DNA from: Mesorhizobium sp. 131-2-1
GTDB lineage: Bacteria; Pseudomonadota; Alphaproteobacteria; Rhizobiales; Rhizobiaceae
Length of the DNA: 64,000 nt
Assembly (NCBI RefSeq): GCF_016756535.1
Contig: NZ_AP023247.1
Span: 2,542,501-2,606,500, forward strand
Direction: 5' to 3'
Under the pieces are notes generated by a model. It was not told where the DNA came from and searched no databases. It was given only the letters and a program-made list of their open reading frames with translations. Made by a program: the position numbers and the translations under genes. Position 1 is the first letter of the stretch. Every line of letters starts with the position of its first letter. This document shows, piece by piece, positions 1 through 8,438 of the stretch.

Positions 1-2
1 TC

Positions 3-941
3 GGCGGCGCGGGCGGTGCGAACCGGCTCGCGGCGCTCGCCGGCGCCTGGCCGGACGCCGAGCTTCATGTTTTTGCCGACTCGGTCGCCACCGTGAACGC
101 ACTGGCGCAGGCCTGGCGCGCCAATGCGGCGCTTGCTCCGTTGCGCCTGCTGGTCGAGCTCGGCGCGGCGAGGGCGGGCGCTAGAACGACTGGCGAGGCC
201 GAGGCGATCGCCGATGCGATCGTAGCGACCGGCGGACGGCTGCTGATTGCCGGTGTCGCGACTTATGAGGGGGCTGCCGCGCAGCCCGATCCGGTGCGTA
301 CCGACGAGGTCGTGTCGGCGCTGCTGGCGAATGTCGGCGACATGCTCCTCAGGCTCCGCGCCCGCGTCGGCGGCGCTGCGCCATTGATCGCGACGGCCGG
401 CGGTTCGGTCTTCTTCGACAAGGTGGTCGCGGCGCTTTCGCCCATTGTCGCCAAGGACGGCAATGCGAGGCTGGTGCTACGCAGCGGCGCCATCTTCTTC
501 CACGATCATGGCGTCTACGACCGATCATTGGGGGCGGTCGATGCCCGCAACGGTTTTACCGTCGATGGCGCCAGCGTTTCGGCGCAGCGCTCGTTCCGCC
601 CGGCGCTGCGCATCTGGGCCGAGGTGCTGTCGCGGCCGGAACCCGGCCTCGCCATCTGCGGCATGGGGATGCGCGACGTCTCGTTCGACCAGGGTTTCCC
701 GAAGCCCTTGACGGTCTATCGCGCCGGCGAGCCGCTTGCGGCGCCGCCGAGAGCCGAGGTCATCAAGCTCAACGACCAGCACGCCTTCCTGTCGCTTCAG
801 CCGGGCGAGGACATCGCCGTCGGCGATGTCGTGGAGTTTGGCATCTCGCACCCTTGTACTTGCCTCGACCGCTACCGCGTCATCTTCGGCGTCGACGAAA
901 GCGGGCATGTGGCGCACGCCTTCCCCACCTATTTCGGCTGA
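3..941 (+). CDS. D-serine dehydratase/D-threonine aldolase-like PLP enzyme (5' partial)
   Basis: The reading frame is open from the first bases of the window, so the N-terminus, including the expected PLP lysine, lies outside. The visible 312 residues cover the end of an alanine-racemase-type barrel and the C-terminal D-serine-dehydratase-like domain. Near the end the motif SHPCTCLDRY carries the His and Cys that bind zinc in the DSD1/D-threonine aldolase family. Such enzymes deaminate or cleave D-hydroxy amino acids. It is followed 36 bases later by a RidA gene, which fits: lyases of this kind release reactive enamine/imine products that RidA hydrolyses. The exact substrate cannot be told. 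An internal GTG at 93 is possible but unnecessary, because the frame continues upstream of it. Confidence 0.8.
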   Translation, partial: GGAGGANRLAALAGAWPDAELHVFADSVATVNALAQAWRANAALAPLRLLVELGAARAGARTTGEAEAIADAIVATGGRLLIAGVATYEGAAAQPDPVRTDEVVSALLANVGDMLLRLRARVGGAAPLIATAGGSVFFDKVVAALSPIVAKDGNARLVLRSGAIFFHDHGVYDRSLGAVDARNGFTVDGASVSAQRSFRPALRIWAEVLSRPEPGLAICGMGMRDVSFDQGFPKPLTVYRAGEPLAAPPRAEVIKLNDQHAFLSLQPGEDIAVGDVVEFGISHPCTCLDRYRVIFGVDESGHVAHAFPTYFG

Positions 942-977
942 CCTGAGCCTCAGAATAGAACTTCGAAAGGATCCGAT

Positions 978-1322
978 ATGATCAAGTACTTCCAGTCCGG
1001 CTCCCGCATGTCGCAGGCGGTCGTCTATGGCGGCATGGTGCACATAGCGGGACAGGTCGCCAACGACCGCAAGGCCGGCATCGAGGCGCAGACGAGCGAC
1101 GTGCTGGCCAAGGTCGAGTCGCTGCTCGTCGAGGCCGGCAGCAGCAAGTCGAAGCTCGTGGCGGTCAACATCTTCCTGCCGCAGATCGGCGACTTCGATG
1201 CCATGAACAGGATCTACGATGCTTGGGTCGACCCGGCACGGCTGCCGGCCCGCGCTTGCGTCGAGGCGCGCCTGGCCGATCCGGACCTGCGCATCGAGGT
1301 TACGGCGGTCGCTGCCGTCTAA
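978..1322 (+). CDS. RidA/YjgF family enamine/imine deaminase
   Basis: A 114-residue protein of the usual RidA length. The C-terminal block PARACVEARL followed by IEVTAVA contains the conserved Arg that binds the carboxylate of 2-iminoacids and the terminal Glu region of the active site. RidA proteins hydrolyse reactive 2-enamino/2-imino acids made by PLP-dependent dehydratases to ketoacid and ammonia. A purine-rich ribosome site (GAAAGGA) lies just before the ATG. It sits between a D-amino-acid lyase-like gene and a deacylase gene in one tight plus-strand operon, so it probably detoxifies the product of its upstream neighbour. RidA paralogues are also found in specific catabolic pathways, so a dedicated role is possible. 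Confidence 0.88.
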   Translation: MIKYFQSGSRMSQAVVYGGMVHIAGQVANDRKAGIEAQTSDVLAKVESLLVEAGSSKSKLVAVNIFLPQIGDFDAMNRIYDAWVDPARLPARACVEARLADPDLRIEVTAVAAV

Positions 1323-1331
1323 GGGGGAGCC

Positions 1332-2342
1332 ATGCACACCGGCCTCGTCCACACGCTCGATTTCGACCGCGACGGCAAGACACCAGGGCATCTGAGCATT
1401 CCGTTCTCGATCGACCGCTCGCCCTATTTCCAGGTCAAGGTGCCGATCTGCCTGATCCGCAACGGCGAGGGCCCGTCGCTGCTTCTGATGGCCGGCAATC
1501 ATGGCGACGAATATGAGGGCGAGCTGTCGCTGGCAAAGCTGGTGCGCCGGCTCGATCCCAAGCGGATCAGGGGCCGCGTCACCATCCTGCCGATGGCCAA
1601 TGCGCCGGCGGTGATGGCCGCCAAGCGCTGCTCGCCGCTCGACGGCGGCAACCTCAATCGCGCCTTTCCGGGCGACCCTTCCGGCACGCCGACCAGCCGG
1701 CTCGCGAATTTCCTCGAGACGGAACTGTTTGCCCGTCACGACGTCGTCTTCGACATCCATTCCGGCGGCACCTCGATGGAACATCTGCCGACGGCGCTGG
1801 TCGAGCGCAATACCGACCCGGAGCGCCACCGGCGCGGCGTCGAGCTGATGCGCACGCTCGGCATGCCCTATGGCTTCATCGCCGACAACGGCCCGGCGTC
1901 GCCGACCTCGATGGGTGCCGCCCGGCGGGCCGGCGCGATCGGCGTCAGCGGCGAGTTCGGCGGTGGCGGCACGGCGACGGTGGATTCCATGGCGCTCACC
2001 GCCCGCGCGCTCGACAGGCTGATGGTGGCGCTGGGCTTGGTCGAGGCGCCCGTTCTGGCCCCGGAGGCCGAACCGGCGACGCCGACGCGCCTGCTTTCGC
2101 TCTCCCGCCACAGCCAGGGCATCTATGCCACGCGGCGCGGCTGGTTCGAGCCGGCGGTCAAGCTTGGCGACAATGTCAGCGCCGGACAGCTTGCCGGCTG
2201 GTATCACGACCTCGAACGGCTCGATCTCACCGAGGAAGCCCTGCATTTCGCCGAAAGCGGCATCGTGTTGTCGCGCCGGCTGCACACGATGTGCGAGGCA
2301 GGCGATTGCTTGATGCAAGTCGCCGAGCCGGTGGACAACTGA
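1332..2342 (+). CDS. Succinylglutamate desuccinylase/aspartoacylase family zinc deacylase
   Basis: 336 residues. The motif GNHGDEYEG supplies the first zinc-binding His and Glu, and FDIHSGG the second zinc His, as in the AstE/AspA branch of M14 metallopeptidases. These cytoplasmic enzymes remove an acyl group from the alpha-amino group of an amino acid (N-acetylaspartate, N-succinylglutamate, N-acetyl-diaminobutyrate). The C-terminal third (about residues 240-330) has the small beta-rich domain seen in DoeB-like deacetylases. It starts 9 bases after the RidA stop. Together with the PLP enzyme and RidA it suggests breakdown of an N-acylated amino acid. I do not assign DoeB because no ectoine-pathway partner is visible. 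Confidence 0.82.
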   Translation: MHTGLVHTLDFDRDGKTPGHLSIPFSIDRSPYFQVKVPICLIRNGEGPSLLLMAGNHGDEYEGELSLAKLVRRLDPKRIRGRVTILPMANAPAVMAAKRCSPLDGGNLNRAFPGDPSGTPTSRLANFLETELFARHDVVFDIHSGGTSMEHLPTALVERNTDPERHRRGVELMRTLGMPYGFIADNGPASPTSMGAARRAGAIGVSGEFGGGGTATVDSMALTARALDRLMVALGLVEAPVLAPEAEPATPTRLLSLSRHSQGIYATRRGWFEPAVKLGDNVSAGQLAGWYHDLERLDLTEEALHFAESGIVLSRRLHTMCEAGDCLMQVAEPVDN

Positions 2343-2375
2343 GACCAAACGCCGGGCGATGCAAGGAAGCCGAGC

Positions 2376-3560
2376 ATGATCATGCAGCTATCAATGTGGA
2401 CCTATCCCTGGGACATCCAGGACATCGGACTGGAGACGGTCGAGCGTGATCTCGCCCTGCGCGCCGGGCTCAACATGGTCAGCCTCGCCACGTCCTACCA
2501 TGCCGGCCGATTCCTGCAGCCGCGCAGCCCGCGGCGAAAGGCCTATTTCCCCGAGGACGGCACCATCTACTTCCAGCCGACAGCAGCGCGCTGGGCTGGC
2601 CTCGCCATTCGGCCCAAGGTTGCGGACGTGATCAGCGACGGCGGCGATGTGCTGCGCCAGCTTGTGCGCCGCCGCGAGGCAGGCGGGCCATGGGTCTCGT
2701 GCTGGACGGTGTGCCTGCACAACACCCGCCTCGGCATGCTTCACCCCGAGGCCGTTACCCGCAACGCCTTCGGCGATGCCAATTACTATAATCTCTGTCC
2801 CTCGCATCCGGACGCGCGCGCCTATGTCCGCGCGATGGTCGCGGACATTTCGCACGGCTACAGGCCGGACAGGATCGAGCTCGAGAGCCCATCCTTCATG
2901 GGCTTTGCCCATGAGTACCATCACGAAAAGGATGGTGTCGGCCTGACGCCGGAAGACGATTTCCTGCTGTCGCTGTGCTTTTGCCCGTCCTGCCTGGATC
3001 GCGCGGCCAAGGCCGGCGTCGATGGCGAGCCGGCGCGAAAGCTGGTCAGGCAATGGATCGGCGAGACCTGCGAGCGTGCGGTGCCGAAGCGGCGCTTTCC
3101 CGACTTTCCGGCAAGCGGGCTCGATACCTTCCTGCCGTGGCCGGAACTCCATGCCTATCTCGTCTGGCGCTTCGAGCCGGTGACCAGCCTGGTCGCCGAG
3201 CTGCGCGAGGTGGCGCATCCCGCGACGCGGGTTCTGATCATCGACCTCAAGGACGGCTGGCTGGGCGGCAGCGATCTCGCGGCGCTTGGCAAGGTCTGCG
3301 ACGGGGCGATCCTGTGCGCGTACGACATGCAGGCGGGCGATGTCGCCAGCCTGCTTGAGGCCGGCCGCGCGGCGCTCGGCCCGGACAAATTCCTAGGCAC
3401 TGGCTACCGGCTCTTTTACCCTGAAATGGCCAGCCCGGAAGTGCTGGCCGCGAAGGTCAAGCCGGCGATGGCGCCCGGCATCGACGGCATCAACTTCTAC
3501 AACTACGGGCTCGTTCCTGCCGCTCGGCTGGATTGGGTCGGCGCGGCGCTGTCCGCCTGA
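2376..3560 (+). CDS. Uncharacterised conserved protein, probably a TIM-barrel hydrolase-like fold
   Basis: 394 residues with no signal peptide. I do not recognise a characterised family. The alternating hydrophobic strands and helices, the early Trp-rich start (LSMWTYPWD), and the motif IELESPSF near residue 165 are reminiscent of glycoside-hydrolase-like TIM barrels. A Cys cluster, CFCPSCLDRA (about residue 205), could bind a metal or form structure. It is the fourth gene of an apparent operon with the PLP lyase, RidA and deacylase genes, 33 bases after the last, so it may act on the same compound. Start at ATG 2376; a second Met follows two codons later. It ends 9 bases before a convergent gene. 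Confidence 0.6.
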   Translation: MIMQLSMWTYPWDIQDIGLETVERDLALRAGLNMVSLATSYHAGRFLQPRSPRRKAYFPEDGTIYFQPTAARWAGLAIRPKVADVISDGGDVLRQLVRRREAGGPWVSCWTVCLHNTRLGMLHPEAVTRNAFGDANYYNLCPSHPDARAYVRAMVADISHGYRPDRIELESPSFMGFAHEYHHEKDGVGLTPEDDFLLSLCFCPSCLDRAAKAGVDGEPARKLVRQWIGETCERAVPKRRFPDFPASGLDTFLPWPELHAYLVWRFEPVTSLVAELREVAHPATRVLIIDLKDGWLGGSDLAALGKVCDGAILCAYDMQAGDVASLLEAGRAALGPDKFLGTGYRLFYPEMASPEVLAAKVKPAMAPGIDGINFYNYGLVPAARLDWVGAALSA

Positions 3561-3569
3561 ACGGATGCG

Positions 3570-4463
3570 TCAATCGTGCATGGCGAGGAAGCGGGCGACG
3601 GCGGCGAGGCAGTCGTCCTTCTCCTCGACATGCGGCATGTGGCTGGAATTGGGGAAGACCATGCCTTCGACGTCCGGAATACGGTCGAGGAAGGGCTGCA
3701 CGCAGGCTTCCGTAGCTTCGTCGTAGAACCCGCGGAACGCCAGGGTCGGCGCCTCAATCAGATGCAGGCGCTCGACGATGGTCCAGTTGCGCATGGTGCC
3801 GATGACGTGGAATTCGGTCGGGCCATTCATGGTGTGATAGACCGTCGGGTCGGCGTCGATCGCGGCAAAGGTCCGGGCAACTTCCGGCGGTGTCGGAACG
3901 ACGCGGCAGACGTGGCGGTCATAGAAGGCCTTGGTTGCCGCGAGATAGTCGGGGTGGTTGGTGGTTCCGGCCGCCTCGTGGCGGTCGAGCGCGTCGCGCA
4001 CATCCGCCGGCAGCGCGGCGCGCAACTGCAGCGCGCCCTCGATCCAGAGCGCCATCGAGGCTAGCGAATTGGCGAGGATCAGCGCCTTGAGACCCGCGGG
4101 GCGCCGCACCGCGTGCTCGGATGACAGCATGCCGCCCCAGGACTGGCCGAGCAGGGCGTAGCGGTGGGCAATGCCGAGATGCGCGAGCAGCGCGTCGAGC
4201 TCGCCGAGGAAAAAGTCGACGGTCCAGAAGTCGCCGCCCTTGTCGGGTAGATGCGTCGACTTGCCATTGCCGATCTGGTCGTAATGGATGACGGCGCGGC
4301 CGGTCGCGGCAAGCTCCTTGAAGGAATCCACATAGTCGTGGGTGCAGCCGGGACCGCCATGCGCGACGACCAATGGCAGCTTGCCCGAGCCGAGATCGCC
4401 GGTCACGCGGTACCAGGTCTTGTAGTCCTTGTAGCCGCTAAATCCTTCGGTATGTGCCGTCAC
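3570..4463 (-). CDS. Proline iminopeptidase-family alpha/beta hydrolase, partner of a LuxR solo
   Basis: 297 residues of the S33 (proline iminopeptidase/amino-acid amidase) family. HGGPG forms the oxyanion hole, GQSWGGM holds the nucleophile Ser, FYDE the acid, and SSHMPHVEE the catalytic His. No signal peptide, so it should be cytoplasmic. It lies directly downstream of, and in the same direction as, a LuxR-type regulator with plant-associated signature residues. A pip gene beside a LuxR solo is the arrangement known from Xanthomonas XccR/OryR and Pseudomonas PsoR/PipR, where the regulator activates the peptidase gene. With the neighbouring peptide transporter it could process imported peptides or amino-acid amides. 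The pip assignment is by family; the true substrate is open. Confidence 0.87.
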   Translation of the reverse strand: MTAHTEGFSGYKDYKTWYRVTGDLGSGKLPLVVAHGGPGCTHDYVDSFKELAATGRAVIHYDQIGNGKSTHLPDKGGDFWTVDFFLGELDALLAHLGIAHRYALLGQSWGGMLSSEHAVRRPAGLKALILANSLASMALWIEGALQLRAALPADVRDALDRHEAAGTTNHPDYLAATKAFYDRHVCRVVPTPPEVARTFAAIDADPTVYHTMNGPTEFHVIGTMRNWTIVERLHLIEAPTLAFRGFYDEATEACVQPFLDRIPDVEGMVFPNSSHMPHVEEKDDCLAAVARFLAMHD

Positions 4464-4497
4464 AGGTCCAACTCCGCATCACGGCACGGCAGGAACC

Positions 4498-4507
4498 AGC
4501 GATCGCT
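4498..4507. promoter_or_regulatory. Palindrome upstream of the iminopeptidase gene (possible LuxR-solo site)
   Basis: The ten bases AGCGATCGCT form a perfect dyad 35 bases before the hydrolase start. The half-site AGCGA also occurs in the 14-base palindrome between luxR and the transporter. It does not match the classical lux box (CTG...CAG arms) and is close to the start codon for an activator site, so the assignment is weak. Confidence 0.25.
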
Positions 4508-4577
4508 CCTCCCGGGCCTTGTTCGGGGTGGACGGTACTAAGCGACCCGGCGCTTTTACAGCTAGCACTATTTATAG

Positions 4578-4603
4578 GTTTGGCCGGCGACCTTCCGGCA
4601 AAC
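4578..4603 (-). terminator. Possible hairpin after the LuxR gene
   Basis: Read on the minus strand, a 9-base arm (GTTTGCCGG) pairs with CCGGCCAAAC, with one bulged base and a 7-base loop, just downstream of the LuxR stop. There is no clear T-run, so it may only weaken readthrough into the iminopeptidase gene. Confidence 0.3.
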
Positions 4604-4611
4604 AGTCGGGT

Positions 4612-5382
4612 TCAATGCTCCGGCTCGAGCAGCCGGTAGTGCGCGGCGAGCGCGATGGCGTGGAAGCGGTTTCGGGCGCCCAGCTTGCGCGTCGCCGCGT
4701 TGAGATGCAGCGTCGCCGTCGGCACGGTGCGGCCGATCTCGCGCGCCACCTGCTTTGCCGTCAGCCCGGCGGCGGCAAGCCGCAGGCACTGGCGTTCGCG
4801 TGACGTCAGATGGACATACTGGCAGGTGCGAAGCTCGGTGTCGAAACCGGCATAGACGGAATCATGCAGGAGATGGCCGAGATCGCCGATCTCGGCGATG
4901 AAGTGCTTCGCCTCCATCTCGAACCCGGCCTCGGGATCGGCGCGGATGGCGGTGAAGGTGGCAAGGTCCCCGCCGGCAAGGCGAATGGGCACGGTGACGC
5001 CGCAGGTCATCCTGGTGTCGAGCAGATAGTGGACCACGGGATCGTGCCTGGACTGCAGCACCCGCTGCATGACAGTGCTCTGAGTGCCCCGGTGCGACCA
5101 CAGGAACGGTCGCGACACGGCAAGTGCTGCTTCCTGCACGGGGTCGAGCTGATAGTATCCGCCCTTGCACCAGAGATCCTGCATGTCGCGCGGCACGTTG
5201 CGCAGAGCCATCAGTGAGGGCGTGATCAAGTCACCCTCATGGCTGACCGGCACCGGCGTGTAGTCGTAGATGAAGGAGGTGAAGCCTACGGGCTCCAGCA
5301 CATCGGCCGCCACCGCCATGGCGGCATCGATGCTCATCCCGGTCCGAAACCGGCTCTCCAGATCGCCTGAAAGGCCTTGCAT
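4612..5382 (-). CDS. LuxR-family solo regulator with plant-associated (OryR/PipR-type) ligand pocket
   Basis: About 256 residues from the chosen ATG at 5382; the frame is open further upstream to 5562 but that part looks non-homologous. An N-terminal autoinducer-binding domain (about 1-175) is followed by a LuxR helix-turn-helix (TSRERQCLRLAAAGLTAKQV) that keeps the invariant Glu, Leu and Gly. In the ligand pocket the residues equivalent to TraR Trp57 and Tyr61 are Met67 and Trp71, while Asp80, Pro81 and Trp95 (TraR Asp70, Pro71, Trp85) are kept. This M/W pair marks LuxR solos that answer plant compounds rather than acyl-homoserine lactones. There is no luxI in the window. It is flanked by an iminopeptidase gene and a peptide transporter, which it probably controls. 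Confidence 0.9.
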   Translation of the reverse strand: MQGLSGDLESRFRTGMSIDAAMAVAADVLEPVGFTSFIYDYTPVPVSHEGDLITPSLMALRNVPRDMQDLWCKGGYYQLDPVQEAALAVSRPFLWSHRGTQSTVMQRVLQSRHDPVVHYLLDTRMTCGVTVPIRLAGGDLATFTAIRADPEAGFEMEAKHFIAEIGDLGHLLHDSVYAGFDTELRTCQYVHLTSRERQCLRLAAAGLTAKQVAREIGRTVPTATLHLNAATRKLGARNRFHAIALAAHYRLLEPEH

Positions 5383-5422
5383 GAGAGCGACCTTACTCGC
5401 TGACCATTGCTTGTCAAATAGC

Positions 5423-5467
5423 CATTCTGGCCGAATGCCCAATAAATGGGCTAGAGCGAGCTCGCTC
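5423..5467. promoter_or_regulatory. Cluster of dyads in the luxR-transporter intergenic region
   Basis: The 253-base gap between the divergent LuxR and binding-protein genes contains three adjacent inverted repeats: CATTC-N5-GAATG at 5423-5437, GCCCA-N5-TGGGC at 5437-5451, and the perfect 14-base palindrome GAGCGAGCTCGCTC at 5454-5467. The location suits operators for the LuxR solo. None matches the classical lux-box consensus, so which one binds is unknown. I see nothing else firm in the rest of the gap (5468-5620). Confidence 0.4.
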
Positions 5468-5635
5468 GACCTATCTATCTTAATAGCTATCCGGTGCGGC
5501 TTGGGTGGCCGTACTGTTTTGCGGTTGGCCAAATGCCGTCCGCAGGCCAAAGACCAATTCATATCAGCCGCGCCGGGGTCGACGGACCGCGTTCAGCGCG
5601 GCAAAAGCGACACGCTTTCCAGAGGGACCCAAACC

Positions 5636-7303
5636 ATGCGACCCCACAAGGCACTTGCAGCGCTGATACCGGGCCTCGCCCTGCTCGGCATGACAATGAT
5701 GTCGCCGGCCGCCCTTGCCGCGGAAGGCAAGCCCGGCGGCACGCTTCGGTTGCTGGCCAATGCCGCGGCCGGCACCGCCGATCCGCACATCAACTACACG
5801 CTGCAGTATTTCCAGCTCAACTACATCCTCTATGATGGACTGGTGACCTACAAGAAGGCCGGCGACAAGACCGGCTTCGAGGTGGTCGCGGATCTCGCGG
5901 AAAGCCTGCCGAAGGTCGAGAACGGCGGCAAGACCTACGTCTTCAAGCTGCGCAAGGGCATCAAGTTCGCCGATGGGTCCGACGTCACCAGCAAGGACGT
6001 GGTCGCCTCATTCCAGCGCATGTTCAAGATCAGCGGCCCGACGACCGGCACTCTCTATAACGGCATCGTCGGTGCGGACGCGTGCCTGAAGACGCCGGCG
6101 ACCTGCACACTCGATGGCGGCCTGTCGGTAGACGACGCGGCTGGCACGATCACCTTCAACCTCACCCAGCCGGATGCAGAGTTCCTGCAGAAGATCGCCA
6201 TTCCGCACGCCTCGATCCTGCCGGCGAGCGCGCCGCTCAAGGATGCCGGCACCGATCCGATTCCCGGAACCGGACCCTACATGATCGCCAGCTATGATCC
6301 GAACAAGCTGATGAAGATTGTGCGCAATCCGTATTTCAAGGAATGGAGCAAGGAAGCGCAGCCGGCCGGCTATCCGGACGAGGTCGACTATGAATTCGGC
6401 CTCACCGACGAGGCCGCCGTCACGGCGGTCCAGAACGGGCAGGCGGACTGGATGTTCGATCCGCCGCCGGCAGATCGTCTGGCCGAGCTCGGCACCAAAT
6501 ACGCCAAGCAGGTGTCGGTGCATCCGCTGACGGCGATGTGGTATGCGCCGATGAACACCAATCTGGCGCCGTTCAACGACATCCGGGTCCGCCAGGCGGT
6601 GAACCTCGCTGTCGACCGCGCCGCAATCGTCAAGCTGTTCGGCGGCGGCAACCTGGCGCAGCCGGCCTGCCAGATCCTGCCGCCGGACTTCCCGTCCTAC
6701 AAGCCCTACTGCCCGTTCACCGCCAACCCGGGCGAAAAATGGTCGGCGCCGGACATGGCGAAAGCCAAGCAGCTGGTCACGGAATCCGGCACCGCTGGCC
6801 AGGAAGTGACGATCATCACCGAGGACACCACCGTCTCCAAGGCGATCGGCGTCTATCTGCAGGACGTGCTCAACCAGCTCGGCTACAAGACGTCGGTCAA
6901 GCCGATCTCGCAGAACATCCAGTTTACCTATATCCAGAACACCAACAACAAGGTGCAGATCTCGATCTCGCAATGGTTCCAGGACTATCCGGCGCCATCC
7001 GACTTCCTGGACGTGCTGTTCAGCTGCGCCTCGTTCACGCCGGGCTCGGACGCCTCGGTCAACATTTCGGGCTTCTGCGACAAGTCGATCGACGCGTCGA
7101 TGGCGGAGGCGGAGACCACCACCATCGCCGATCCGGCCAAGGGTGCCGAACTGTGGACCGCCGTCGACAAGGCGGTCACCGACAAGGCGCCGGTGGCGGT
7201 GCTGTTCACGCCGAAGCGCGTCGACGTCGTTTCGTCCCGGCTGAAGAACTTCACCTTCAGCCCGCAATTCTACTGGATCATCAGCCAGTCCTGGGTGGAA
7301 TGA
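5636..7303 (+). CDS. Oligopeptide-type ABC transporter substrate-binding protein (family 5)
   Basis: 555 residues from the ATG at 5636, chosen because AGAGGGA sits 8 bases upstream and a clean signal peptide follows (positive MRPHK, hydrophobic core, cleavage after ALAA). A longer in-frame reading back to 5270 would overlap the regulator and hide the signal. The body is a typical Dpp/Opp-class periplasmic receptor (GGTLRLL start, FKLRKGIKFADG, GTGPYMI, RNPYFKEW, VRQAVNLAVDR). This class binds peptides, opines or related compounds and delivers them to the membrane permeases encoded next. It is divergent from the LuxR solo. A strong hairpin separates it from the permease genes, allowing more binding protein than membrane components. 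Confidence 0.92.
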   Translation: MRPHKALAALIPGLALLGMTMMSPAALAAEGKPGGTLRLLANAAAGTADPHINYTLQYFQLNYILYDGLVTYKKAGDKTGFEVVADLAESLPKVENGGKTYVFKLRKGIKFADGSDVTSKDVVASFQRMFKISGPTTGTLYNGIVGADACLKTPATCTLDGGLSVDDAAGTITFNLTQPDAEFLQKIAIPHASILPASAPLKDAGTDPIPGTGPYMIASYDPNKLMKIVRNPYFKEWSKEAQPAGYPDEVDYEFGLTDEAAVTAVQNGQADWMFDPPPADRLAELGTKYAKQVSVHPLTAMWYAPMNTNLAPFNDIRVRQAVNLAVDRAAIVKLFGGGNLAQPACQILPPDFPSYKPYCPFTANPGEKWSAPDMAKAKQLVTESGTAGQEVTIITEDTTVSKAIGVYLQDVLNQLGYKTSVKPISQNIQFTYIQNTNNKVQISISQWFQDYPAPSDFLDVLFSCASFTPGSDASVNISGFCDKSIDASMAEAETTTIADPAKGAELWTAVDKAVTDKAPVAVLFTPKRVDVVSSRLKNFTFSPQFYWIISQSWVE

Positions 7304-7315
7304 TTTTCGCAACCG

Positions 7316-7356
7316 ATGCGACGGAGCGTCCCTGGCGCTCCGTCGCATTTCCTTTT
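7316..7356 (+). terminator. Strong hairpin between binding-protein and permease genes
   Basis: A perfect 13-base stem (7316-7328 with 7336-7348, arm ATGCGACGGAGCG) closes a 7-base loop and is followed by TTCCTTTTCC. It lies 13 bases after the binding-protein stop and 60 bases before the first permease. It should act as a partial terminator or 3'-end stabiliser that raises the ratio of receptor to permease mRNA. Confidence 0.75.
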
Positions 7357-7409
7357 CCGCCTATTCGGCGCATCTTCTTGGCCGAGATCTTTCCTAGGCA
7401 ATCCTGTCC

Positions 7410-8438
7410 ATGGTCAATGTCATTGCGGACCAGCCCGCCGTTCCGGTCCGCCGCGTACCCGATGGTCCATGGCGCTCGGCTTGGCGCAAGCTGAAGAGCG
7501 ACCGTTCGGCGCTGTCGGCCTTTGCCGTGCTGGTGGTGATCGTCATCGCCTCGCTGGCCGCGCCGCTCTACGCGCGCTACGTCGCCGGCACCGATCCGTT
7601 CGTCACCAACCTGAACGGCGAGATCGTCATCGACGGAACGTCACAGCCGGTGCTGCAACCTTCCACCGAGGGGCTAGGCCTCGGCACAACCCCGATCGGG
7701 CCGACCTGGCGTTTCGGCCCTTACATGCTCGGCGCCGACAATCAGGGCCGCGACGTTGCCGCGCGGCTGCTCTATGGCGGGCTGAACTCGCTGCTGATCT
7801 CCGGCGCCGCGGCGGTGCTGTGCCTGGTGCTGGCGACATTCCTGGGCGTCGTTTCCGGCTTCTTCGGCGGTCTGGTCGATGTCGGCCTGTCGCGTATCCT
7901 CGACGTGCTGTGGGCCTTCCCGATCTTCCTGCTGGCGATCTCGCTGTCGATCGTGCTGATCTCGCAGAGCATCCGGATCGGCCCGATCGAGATCCGCTCC
8001 GGCAGCTTGTGGCTGCCGGTCTTTATCATCGGCATTGTCTACGTGCCCTATGTGGCGCGGCCGATCCGGGGCCATGTGCTGACCCTGATGCAGGCCGAAT
8101 TCGTCACCGCGGCGATCGGGCTCGGCGCATCGCCGTGGCGCATCCTGTGGCGCGACATCATGCCCAACGTGGCGACGCGCATCATCGTCTTCGTGCCGCT
8201 GATCCTCGCCCTCAACATGATGACGGAATCTTCGCTCTCGTTCCTGTCGATCGGCGTGCAGCCGCCCGACGCCAGCTGGGGCACGATCATCCAGGACGGC
8301 CAGGGCCTGCTCTATTCGAGGCCGATCGTGGCGCTGGCGCCCGGCCTGGCGATCGTCATCACGGTGCTTGCCCTCAACATACTGGGTGACGGCGTGCGCG
8401 ACGCGCTCGACCCGAAATCCTCGCCGAGGGGTGTCTGA
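7410..8438 (+). CDS. Oligopeptide ABC transporter permease (DppC-like)
   Basis: 342 residues. A short cytoplasmic N-terminus with the OppC/DppC-type WRKLKSDRSAL block leads into a first membrane segment (about 35-55), a long periplasmic insert, then five further segments. The permease loop EFVTAAIGLGASPWRILWRDIMPN (about residues 230-252) is the EAA motif that contacts the ATPases. It forms the membrane channel with the next gene product. The order here, C-like before B-like, is the reverse of the usual dpp/opp order. Its stop overlaps the next start by one base (TGATG). Confidence 0.9.
   Translation: MVNVIADQPAVPVRRVPDGPWRSAWRKLKSDRSALSAFAVLVVIVIASLAAPLYARYVAGTDPFVTNLNGEIVIDGTSQPVLQPSTEGLGLGTTPIGPTWRFGPYMLGADNQGRDVAARLLYGGLNSLLISGAAAVLCLVLATFLGVVSGFFGGLVDVGLSRILDVLWAFPIFLLAISLSIVLISQSIRIGPIEIRSGSLWLPVFIIGIVYVPYVARPIRGHVLTLMQAEFVTAAIGLGASPWRILWRDIMPNVATRIIVFVPLILALNMMTESSLSFLSIGVQPPDASWGTIIQDGQGLLYSRPIVALAPGLAIVITVLALNILGDGVRDALDPKSSPRGV

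Noticed and set aside
1332..2342. Assigning the deacylase as doeB of ectoine degradation
   Set aside because: Only the broad family is visible; no ectoine hydrolase, transaminase or transporter of that pathway is in the window.
525..2348. A 607-codon open frame on the minus strand opposite the RidA and deacylase genes
   Set aside because: It is a high-GC antisense shadow: rich in Arg, His and Gly with no domain motif, while the plus-strand frames have clear family signatures and ribosome sites.
4612..5382. A quorum-sensing LuxI/LuxR pair
   Set aside because: No LuxI-like synthase is present, and the pocket residues indicate a solo that does not use acyl-homoserine lactones.
5383..5562. Extended N-terminus of the LuxR-type regulator
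   Set aside because: The added 60 residues would cover the putative operator region and exceed the usual length of LuxR solos; ATG 5382 fits the family.
5270..5635. Extension of the peptide-binding protein upstream of 5636
   Set aside because: It would bury the signal peptide and run into the LuxR gene; the ATG at 5636 has a good ribosome site.
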